DNA of 64,000 nucleotides from Orobanche coerulescens (lineage: Eukaryota; Streptophyta; Magnoliopsida; Lamiales; Orobanchaceae), in contig CM065815.1 in the NCBI GenBank assembly GCA_033398695.1, positions 11,748,501-11,812,500 of the forward strand, in the 5' to 3' direction. The notes beneath the pieces were generated by a model that was given only the letters and a program-made list of their open reading frames with translations, did no database searches and was not told the DNA's origin. Shown here piece by piece: positions 55,686 through 64,000 of this stretch. The translations under genes were made by a program, and so were the position numbers. How positions within the stretch are numbered: position 1 is the stretch's first letter; each line of letters starts with the position of its first letter.

Positions 55686-56072
55686 CTCCCTCCGTCCATG
55701 AAAAAATTGGCACAATTTTTTTATGGTCCGTCCACAAAAAATTGTCATATTTCTAGCCAACAACCAACATCAGCTTCTAGGGAGAGTAGACTTCGCCAGG
55801 TTCGACTTGCCCTTGCTCGTTCTCGTTTGATACCTTTACTGGCTAACTAAGTATCCTAACCCTTTCATTCATTCTCGTTCTGTTGCCGCCCCATTCTGAG
55901 TAGAGATGTTAAACGGGCTCGGGTCCGCCGGGCTGGCCCGTTTAACCCGCTAAAAAACCGGGTTAGGGCCGATATTTCCTAGCCCGTTTAAATCCAGGTT
56001 TTTTTGGCCCGGACCGTTTAGCCCGAAGCCCGTTAGGGCTAGCCCGAAACCCGCTAGGGCTAGCCCGAAGCC

Positions 56073-56120
<48 letters not shown>

Positions 56121-56738
56121 AATTTCAACTTACAGTAATACTATATTTATATAACATATATTAATATTATATATGTAATATATATTAATATTATATATAA
56201 TGTATATTATTACTGTATTTGTTAATATAGTGTGTTTATATATATATATATATATATATATAAGTGTATTTTTTGTTATATTTATTATAGTATATTTGTT
56301 ACTATATATATAAAATATATTGTTACTGTTTTTTTGGTTTATGACTTATAAAAAAATAAAAAATAGATTTTTTAAAAATTTAGCCCGTTTAGCCCGTTTA
56401 GCCCGAAACCCGTAAGGATTAGGGTTAGGACCGATATTTCCTACCCCGTTTAAATCCGGCTTTTCTGGGACTGCTTAACCCAAAGTTCACAGGCAAATGA
56501 ACCGCTGGTGACTAAATTTCGTTAACATCTCTAATTCTGAGTCTCTCCCTCAAGCCAAGCGGAGCTTTGAAAAAAGAGAAGGCTTTGATAAAAGAAAGAC
56601 CTTTCTCACAACTCATTTATTTATATATTGTTGGGCCCGCAAGACCACTCACACTTACCAACTTTACACATAATTTTCTACCAACTTTATTAAAACTTGT
56701 GTCATCCGAGACGTGGCAACTTTTTAGTGAAAAGGGAG
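55686..56738. mobile_element. Stowaway/mariner-like MITE split by a hAT MITE
   Basis: The left end CTCCCTCCGTCCATGAAAAA and the complement of the right end CTCCCTTTTCACTAAAAAGT align as imperfect inverted repeats. CTCCCTCCGTCC is the hallmark start of plant Stowaway elements, and TA precedes it. Without the hAT insertion it is about 410 bp. The right end is degenerate, so this boundary is less certain. Confidence 0.65.
55901..56533. mobile_element. hAT MITE (633 bp), TSD ATTCTGAG
   Basis: The ends TAGAGATGTTAAACG and CGTTAACATCTCTA are inverted repeats. ATTCTGAG flanks both sides exactly (55893-55900 and 56534-56541), the 8-bp duplication of hAT elements. Both halves carry repeated TTAGCCCG / AAACCCG units as subterminal motifs. 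The middle is AT microsatellite (56072-56116, 56234-56262). Confidence 0.95.
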
Positions 56739-57110
56739 AATAAGAAATACGGATTACGAATTCCAAAATAAATATAAATATTCTTACTATTCACAATACT
56801 TTTAATACCTAAATTTTGAATACTATAATTTTAACTCCCAAAGAACCTAAAATATGCATGGAGTCCTCCTACCGACGTTCCAAAGAAATTGTGCTCTTAT
56901 TACCGAACGGATCATCCATAAAAGATACTCCTTCCATCCCATAGAATTGTGCTCCTTTTGACTTTGACTCATCTCTCCAAATACATATTTGACCATTAAT
57001 AATTTCAATTATATATGAATAAAAATTATAAAAAATAATATTTAGAAAATACACATTAAGACAAATCAGATAAGTACTTGCACAGTACGCTGTGCAATTC
57101 TCGATGCAAT
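56739..57110. other. AT-rich spacer with a Stowaway end fragment
   Basis: At 56916-56960 TACTCCTTCCATCCCATAGA and the following ATTGTGCTCC resemble one end of a Stowaway element; the other end is not found. A partial direct repeat (AATTGTGCTC) is at about 56886. No gene is supported. Confidence 0.5.
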
Positions 57111-57242
57111 TTTCATTTTGGATCAGCCGGAAACAGTCTCTCTATGTTAAGACATGGGTAAGGCTGCGTACATCCGATCCCCCCTTACCCCGCTTTTTGC
57201 GGGAGCCGTTGAGGCATTGGGGTAATGTTGTTGTTGTTGTTG
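57111..57242 (+). repeat. SINE fragment (TS/Au-like) with TTG tail
   Basis: GGAAACAGTCTCTCTATG, then GGGTAAGGCTGCGTACATCC and CCGCTTTTTGCGGGAGCC match the body of tRNA-derived plant SINEs of the TS/Au type. It ends in (TTG)5, their usual tail. The tRNA-like promoter half (A box) is missing or unrecognisable, so it is 5' truncated. It abuts the copia LTR remnant directly. Confidence 0.8.
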
Positions 57243-60182
57243 TTTCAATGTTTATAACACGTTATCAGCACGACACTCTATCAGTAAATTTTATTTCTCT
57301 CTGATTTTCGGAAAAAAAAAATGCGAGCAGATTTTCTGCACTGCAAGACCGCGCAAATCGCGATTCCCGCTTTGTTAACCGTCGGATCAGCATGAAATTT
57401 TTACAGTATCTTCCTGACAAACAGATTTATTAATTCAATGGTGGAGATCGGATTCTAAAACGTATTGCATATAAAAAAGTCCGAGCAGAAATAGTCTTTT
57501 TTTTTACATTGGTGAATGGTATTAATTCTGTTTACTCCTTCAAAAACTTTCTTGCATATGATGATTTCGAGGAAAAATATATATTCTTTAGTTATTAAAT
57601 TTTATATTTCTGTGTGCATCATATATAAATAATATATATAATGAACTCGAAATTTATTATTAAATCATATTCCTCTTTGTTTCCAGAAGAAACACGATTC
57701 AATAATACTTAATAATCCAAAAGATTATTAAGTTAAAAGATTTGTTGTAGTTCTTGAAGAAGCACAACGTTATCTCATCATATTCTAGTTGAAGATGATG
57801 TGTTCATGAACACTATGAGATCTAATAATTTGTGTAAATTCCTAATGAAAAATACAAAATAATATTTCTGAAGAATATTGTAAGTGCTCTTGAAGAAGCA
57901 ACTATTTTAATTTAGTTATTCCGAGCCTTTTAATTCTCGTACTATTTTATTTCCCTTTGTATATTCAGTTATGGATTAATTATTGCTCCTGAAGTAGCAC
58001 AATTAATTGTAATATTCTTGAAGAATATTACTATTCTAAATGAATAATTCTTATTTATACATGAATTATGTGATGATACAATATTTCTGAAGAATATTGA
58101 TTTATTACTTATAAATATAATAGCATAATTAAATCATTACGCTCTTAATGTAGCTTGATATTATCCCTGAATGAAAATATAACTTATATCTCAAATAAAA
58201 AATATTAATATGATTTGAGAATATTCTCTATCGATATTGTACAAGATATGATATACTCCACAATCATAATCCGACTGTGTTCCAATGGTAGCAAGATTGG
58301 TGAGTGGTCAAATATTCCTATCAAGTTGTTCCCGGAAGTGAACAATATTAAATTAAAAAGTTCAATATTACATTGCTCAAATTTTATCTCCTGAATTAGA
58401 TAAAATTTAGAGTTTATTCTTGTAGGGAATAATTACTTATAAATTTTATCCCGTGGAGTGGATACTATCAACTGGTAATAGTAAGGACACGAAAATTATA
58501 ATCTTAAGATTATATGTCAATATCTAATCTTATATATTGTGTAGTTTAATATTTTCTTATCTCTATATTATGGGTTTTTATCAATATGAGATATGATGTC
58601 ATACCTGAAGTATGATTTGAATTGATCGTTGCTATAATTAGTGATAAAAAGGTCAAATATCCTGAAGATATTTGCATCATTCAAATTCTTGGCTTATCTA
58701 TTTTCTTCTTTTTGTGAATCGATTGCCAAGTTCTTGGGATTAAATAGTGGTCATAATTTATTGTTTCATCAAAATGCAAATATGCATGATATCTTTAGAA
58801 ATAAATGATACTTTCTGTGTGAAAAAAGGTAGTGCCAAATTTATTGACAGTTCATGAAGAACCACTAAATTCCTCCTTAAAAGGTTGAAGATTATGCACT
58901 ATTATCTTCTAAGTATCGATAAATTTATGAGTTTCTAAACTATCACTTGAAATGTATAAGATTCCGAGATTAACAAGTGAGACAAATGACATATACAATT
59001 TCTGAAGAAAAGAAATTGGTATTAGAAAAATTATCAATGTAAATGACGTATTAATCCGAATACTTTCAATATTTACATGTTTAAAATTACATATTTGATG
59101 TTAAAGTCTATCTATAGCATATTTATATTTTATTTAACTACATGTTTATTTATGATATATATCCTAAAGATATATTAGTACAAATTCTCACATGCTGTAT
59201 GCTAAATATCATAAATTACTAGCAAAAGTCATGAAGTACATTTATATACTTAAAATTATTTGAGTTGACCAATTTTCCTCAACATTCTATAGATGTTTGA
59301 TTAATTGCATAAGAATCATTGCACTTTCTTCTGCAAGAAGAGTAATAACGATGGTTATTACATATAATATTGATGATGATACTTGTATCATTGATAAAGT
59401 ATAAATATGCAGTTGAGAAAAATAAATGCTCTTGAAAGATATAATATTTCTCCCTGAATGATGAACTACTACTATCTTTTAATGTTTAAAGATAAAATAT
59501 TATTGATATCTTCTGAAGTGGATTATCGAATTAAGAATCCAATAAAATAAAGGTTGATTATGTCAAAAACTCATTCAAGAACGAATTTGAGGTTGACATA
59601 ATTGTCTTTATTCTTATTTTGAATTCGAATCATCATCACAGTAAACTTAAAGTTTACATATTTGAGTAATTTATGATTTTATATCGATAAAAGTGCATTA
59701 TTTTAAATTCCGACAAGTAATTCAGTGTACATATCCTCTTTATCGCTCCAAATGAATATTAAAATATGTCGGGTATGGTCTCCTTTATGACAATACCTAT
59801 GAATAAGATTGATATTGTAAGACAGTATCATTCCCGACATTAGGGGGAGCAAGTTCAATTATTATATATTGCTCAGAACTTTTCCTAACAGCAGTATAAT
59901 GCAGCAAGTTATGCGTGTTACAAGCTCACTCCAAACAGTTTGGAAGTTTTTCTCCCGTTGGGTTTTTCTTCAAACTATTCCAGTAGACATTTATGTAAAT
60001 GAATCATTCAAGAGGGAGTGTTGTAAATAAATCATGTATTTGATAAATAACTAATATACCCGTAAAACCCTAGATGTGTGCCTATAAATAGAGGTCTATG
60101 ACCTTCATAATGATATACACAATTTTATTGGTTTCTCCCAATCTTTTATCATATTTTCCTATTTCTTTCAATGTTTATAACA
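57243..60182 (+). mobile_element. Decayed non-coding Ty1/copia-like element
   Basis: The last 17 bp of a 5' LTR (TTTCAATGTTTATAACA, 57243-57259) precede a primer-region sequence CGTTATCAGCACGAC, typical after copia LTRs of this kind. A complete 164-bp 3' LTR (60019-60182) starts TGTTGTAAATAAATC right after the purine tract AAGAGGGAG (60010-60018) and ends in the same 17 bp. The 2.75-kb interior has no usable frame. It does keep a GACATTAGGGGGAGC signal (about 59836) common in copia interiors, and repeated CTGAAGAATATT / CTTGAAGAAGCA motifs. It is either an old autonomous copy or a non-autonomous derivative. Confidence 0.75.
60019..60182 (+). repeat. 3' LTR of copia-like element (164 bp)
   Basis: TGTTGTAAATAA...TTTATAACA, with TATAAATA at about 60083-60090 (CCTATAAATAGAGG) as its promoter box. 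The short LTR fits copia, not gypsy. Confidence 0.8.
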
Positions 60183-60872
60183 TAAATAATATAATTTGCC
60201 CTATTTACATCAACTTACATATACGGTTCAAAATCAAATGTCATTTAATCATCCAATTATCTTGCATATGTTAGACTTTTTTAGAAATAAATTAAATTAC
60301 CTGAATCTTTTTAAATATTAATTAAAAATTTAAAACTATAAAATATTTTAAAAATCTAATTAATATATTCAAAACCTAACATGTCAATATTTATAGAAAA
60401 ACATAACCAATGTTTAAAAAAATATAAAAATGAAACATAAAAAGAAATAAAATACTATATTCATGTTATCACCAATTCTATTTTCTTTTGTATTTCTTAA
60501 TTTTTTGTTCTAAAATTTAGTTTCGTCTTCGTACGTCAGGCATGCGCCTCGGCGAACCCTCGGCAATAGACAAAAGTATATGAAGGATTGAGCTACCATA
60601 CTCTTACGCAGCAAATGTCAAATATGATTTGTTAATTAAGCTCACACTTTGTTTTGCCCTCCAAAGTCGACCAAGGCCGGCCAGTCCCTGGGCAAGAAAA
60701 ATGCCGGTTTTACCCCCAAAAAAAGGCATGGCACGATCTTCTTGCGTCTTAGTATTATTACCAGAGTCGAGCCTCCGAGCCTGGTCCCGTTTCAGCTCTT
60801 GGAACTTAATCAACCACGCCAGTCCAATATCCACACACGCTAGCAGGGCAACTCGATGAAAATTCGAGCCTC
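60183..60872. other. Spacer and 3' flank of the host gene
   Basis: The first 350 bp are AT-rich without a gene. 60530-60872 is more GC-rich and lies just 3' of the host gene's stop, so part is probably its 3' UTR. Overlapping open frames of 60-76 codons on both strands (60604-60859) show no known domain. Confidence 0.5.
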
Positions 60873-61732
60873 CTAGGAGGATTTAGGTTGTTTCCGTTTC
60901 ACAAGGTAGGATGCCCATATATCATCCGCTGGAGGTGGCGGTTGAACCCAGTGGCCCGGTATACGGCTGTATTCAAGTTGCATCGATAAGCATAATATGA
61001 GATGAATTTCAGAATAAGATCAAGGTAAAAAGCAAATTAAAAAGATATCAAGGACGCACGACTGGACAGTTCACTTTGTTTGAAAAAAAAATGTGTAGCA
61101 TATATTTGTGTGGTGTTTGAAGGGCAAAATCATCAGCACTATGCCTTTAGTTACAAAGGATAAATGAGAGAATAGCACATCATATATATTTTTTTCTGTA
61201 ATAAGGAAAAAACTACATGTTAGATTGATCTCTCTGACAAAGTGCAATTTACATACCTTCCTCCAGGTCTTATATATGCATCCCACATTCTCCTTACCTG
61301 CCATAAAGGAAAGAATCACACTAAAACAGCAGAAATGTAAAAAAAAAAAAAAAAAAAAAAGAGAGCAGGAAAACGATTTTGTGGAATCATTATAACTATA
61401 AATAGAAAACAATAATCTTGTGGTCATTTTACTATTGACTCAGCTCGTGTCCGGTCACAAAATAGTAACCCCTTGCCATATGGTGAAAGATAAGTGAAGC
61501 AAGATCAGAAGTAACAAGCTCTTGTCAATGGAAATTAGCAGTAAAATCAAATTCTGCCAGCATATTTGGGGAAAAACATAACAAAAAACATAAGCTAAAT
61601 AGGGAGAGAAAAAAAGAACTTAAGAGAACACACACCAGATATCTCAAAAGATTACTTCTAAATTCACTCTTAAATCATCTCATATACATTTCAAATTCCT
61701 ATTGTACAAGAACATGCATCTTGCTTATTTAA

Positions 61733-61795
<63 letters not shown>

Positions 61796-61892
61796 AGGGA
61801 GAGGGAGAGGGAGAGGGAGAGGGAGAGGGAGAGAGGGAGGGAGGGAGGGAGGGAGGGAGGGAGGGAGGGAGGGAGGGAGGGAGAGAGGGAGG

Positions 61893-61981
<89 letters not shown>

Positions 61982-63358
61982 TATATTTAGGTGATTCAAT
62001 GTGCAGATTTTTAACCTATTTTTGCTTTTGTATCCTAAATTTAGAGTTAGGTTTGTTTACAGGGTATTTGATGTGACCGCTCTTGTAGTAATTACCTCAA
62101 TGAGCGTGCCCATATCAGTGCCACTTCCATGATAGTAATGGTAAAATTCCATGGGTAAATTAGCGACAGAGTCGTAGACACTGCTAGAAGCAGGTCCATT
62201 CGTGTCTTGTTTATTACATTCTTGAGCGACAACTTTTGAAGCTCCTTCATCTGCAGTCTCAGTTGTCCGGTCTTGTTTTTCTCTATCTCCACCATCATTA
62301 AGGTCCGTTTTTTCTGAGTCGACTGCACGACTCTGAATGTATTTCGATGACTCCTCAGCATTAGCAATAGCATCTTTAGCAGCATCAGTATCAGCTGCTG
62401 CCACTGTCTGGCGCTCCTCTTCCTCGACTGCGGCTCTAACCCGTTCGAGAAACTTGTCGTCTTCTTCTGGAAGGAAATGACCTGCATGGCAATAAAAGTG
62501 GATCGGTTAAGGTCTCTGCTTTATCTTCTCATAATGCTGAGCACTTGCAAATTTGGGGGCTCGGTCCCTTTCGTAGATGGAATAGAGCCTTCTAGAAGGT
62601 TGACAACAGAAAGCTACCAAATCTACCACTGACATTTTAACTTAATTACCAAAAAAAAAAAAAAAAATCAGTCATTTTTAAATATCGCAAATACCCCATT
62701 GACATTTGTCTCCAAGGTATTTGTTAGAAATACACAAACCTCATGGAGATGTCTATAACACTTGAAGGGGGTATTATTAATTGTGAAAGATGATTGGAGT
62801 TTTTTATGATCGGGCTGAAACTTATGGGTAGCTTTTGCAACTACCCCTTGAAGTTACAGGACATCTAATATATACATATATATATATATATATAGATATA
62901 GATATACATACATATATATATATATATATATTAATGTTCAAGATAATTACAGAACAGCATTGCAGGTCTGGGATAATTACTAAAACATCAAAAGTAGTTT
63001 CGAAATTAGAGAAACTTCTAAAGGTTTGCTTTTGTCTCACATTATGCTGCAACTTAATTTGACGGAATTTGCTGACTTCACCAAATATCTTACAATAATA
63101 CTAAGTAATGTTGTTGAGGGATGTAAAGGAAAATAGTTGATGAAGTCAACAAATTCAGTAAAGCTAACTAATGTAAAATGAAAGATGGAAGCCAACTCAA
63201 AGGATTGTGAAGCCTGATTTTTTTTTTCCGGTAATTGCCCCAAGCATCGGGGTAGTTTTTGTAATATCCCTTAATTTTTTTTTACCTTGTTTTTTCAATT
63301 TCTGTATTCTCATGGATCGTAATTCTTGCAGCTTTTCAACAATCAACACCTGCTCAAG
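60873..63358 (-). CDS. Host gene, 3' part: PDCD7 / U11-U12 59K-like protein, four exons
   Basis: Exons on the minus strand are 63358-63286 (73 nt), 62481-62096 (386 nt), 61297-61257 (41 nt) and 60966-60873 (94 nt, TAG stop). All introns have GT-AG borders and the phases (1, 0, 2) fit without a stop. The joined product has a charged coiled-coil start (EKLQELRSMRIQKLKKQ), an acidic GHFLPEEDDKF and RVRAAVEEEE segment, a low-complexity spacer, and a conserved-looking end (MEFYHYYHGSGTDMGTLIEV, RRMWDAYIRPGG, SRIPGHWVQPPPPADDIWAS). From memory this tail resembles PDCD7, the 59-kDa protein of the minor spliceosome's U11/U12 snRNP; that assignment is inference. The 5' exons lie beyond the window. Clean frames and splice sites contrast with every transposon gene here. 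Confidence 0.7.
61340..61362. repeat. A-tract in host gene intron
   Basis: A run of about 23 A residues next to the third exon's acceptor side; on the gene's strand it is a T run 40-65 bp upstream of the acceptor, so it may serve as a polypyrimidine region. Confidence 0.7.
61738..61978. repeat. Compound GA / GGGAGA / GGGA microsatellite (about 240 bp)
   Basis: Purines only on the plus strand: (GA)n, then (GGGAGA)n, (GGGA)n and (GA)n again. It lies in the intron between the 386-nt and 41-nt exons of the host gene. Long mirror-symmetric purine tracts can form triplex DNA. The arginine/glutamate and serine/leucine frames across it are artefacts. Confidence 0.95.
62482..63285 (-). other. Host gene intron with possible MITE and AT microsatellites
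   Basis: The intron between the first two visible exons. It holds TA-repeat blocks at 62868-62930 and an A-tract at 62651-62667. GCAAATACCCC near 62688 and GGGGTAGTTTTTGTAATATCCC near 63250 look like degenerate inverted ends of a MULE-type MITE, but the pairing is too poor to fix borders. Confidence 0.45.
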
Positions 63359-64000
63359 CTGGAATTAAAGATTGTAAGGTTATGCTTGGAAGGCTTGAGA
63401 AACAAGGAAGAAATATTTGGAAAACCCACAAACAAACAAACAAAAAGATTAGGCAGCTACAGCAACGCCACCCACAAGGATCAGATGAGTATACTCAAAG
63501 CAATTGCAACATAAATTTCAATGATCCATGAACAACATTATTATTAAGAGCTGATCAATATCATAGGGCATTATCTTAGACAAAATCGAATCTGTATGAG
63601 GAAAAGATACACAACAATCGTGTCATACATGTGTTTCAAAGGAGACTACAAACACATGCAACTGGTTCCTATCACGACTGCTTCATCCTTTACAAATGAA
63701 CTACATTAAAAGATCGCAAACGTTAAGGAGCAAAGTTTTGAGCCTGATGGTAGTGTTTCTGACCATTACGGAAACACGGAACGACACAAAAACAAAGGAT
63801 GGAGAGGCACCTTTAAAGCTGAAATTGAGTTGCAGGCAAATAAATTGCATACGCACTAGAAGTGTGTAGCATTTGCACTAATGTACAAAGAAAGAAGTCG
63901 TTTTTGGCAATATATCTTCAAAGTTAATTTGAAAAAGAGACAACCCATACAAAAGGGTTCTCCAGAAATTCAGAATCTGGGTCTAAACGCTACCAAAAAA
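63359..64000 (-). other. Upstream intron of the host gene (no exon found)
   Basis: A clear acceptor precedes the 73-nt exon at 63359. I find no convincing coding exon on either strand up to the window edge, so this is probably one long intron with the 5' exons outside. Confidence 0.5.

Noticed and set aside
60604..60859. Possible organelle-derived insertion (GC-richer block with open frames)
   Set aside because: I could not match it to any organelle gene, and it lies directly 3' of the host gene stop, so it is more simply 3' UTR or flank.
61691..62076. Arginine/glutamate and serine/leucine repeat proteins
   Set aside because: Translations of the GA/GGGA microsatellite, all inside an intron.
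62680..63279. MULE-type MITE in the host gene intron
   Set aside because: End similarity is too weak and no target duplication was found, so it is only mentioned under the intron.

Overview
The window looks like gene-poor plant nuclear DNA, almost certainly from a flowering plant and probably a eudicot. The evidence is nested plant-type transposons: chromovirus and Athila-like LTR elements, CACTA, Mutator, hAT, PIF/Harbinger and Stowaway elements, LINEs, and a tRNA-type SINE with a TTG tail. There is also one spliced host gene with GT-AG introns. I see no bacterial operon or organelle gene. The species cannot be named from the sequence.

Layout. 1-7151 is a non-autonomous LTR retrotransposon (LTR-A; the 5' LTR runs off the window) inserted in a CACTA transposon. 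The CACTA right end is at 15713; it carries a broken TNP2 transposase and a 14-exon TnpA-like/Ulp1-protease gene, and a 715-bp mini-CACTA sits in one of its introns. This CACTA had jumped into a minus-strand LINE (LINE-B, 15714-~17935). A second LINE (LINE-A, plus strand, ~18737-47271) is the backbone of the next 28 kb. It is split by a 9.5-kb chromovirus (18987-28463, TSD TGAAC, carrying a Harbinger MITE), by an apparent solo LTR (~29917-38411) that contains a 6.6-kb Athila-like non-autonomous element (31329-37884, TSD CCTTA), and by a second chromovirus (~38976-45567) that sits in another LTR fragment (to 46076) and lost its 5' half in a deletion that also removed the LINE-A reverse transcriptase core.

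47301-52678 is a Mutator-like element with a mudrA-type transposase relic facing a plant-mobile-domain (PMD) gene relic. 52847-55523 is a non-autonomous element filled with CGTAAC/GTTACG repeats. 55686-60182 holds a Stowaway-like element with a hAT MITE inside it, a SINE fragment and a decayed copia element. From 60873 to the right edge lies the 3' part of a host gene on the minus strand, whose four exons stay in one frame and whose C-terminus resembles PDCD7 / U11-U12 59K proteins.

The most interesting pattern is regulatory. In the LTR families seen here, the DNA just upstream of the predicted TATA box carries an irregular array of short CpG-containing palindromes: TAGCGYGCGCTA-type in three chromovirus-like LTR groups, and GACACGGCCGTGTC-type in two LTR families that do not otherwise look related. 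Conserved hairpins and tandem modules recur elsewhere in these elements. Apart from the host gene, nearly all coding regions carry stops or frameshifts.
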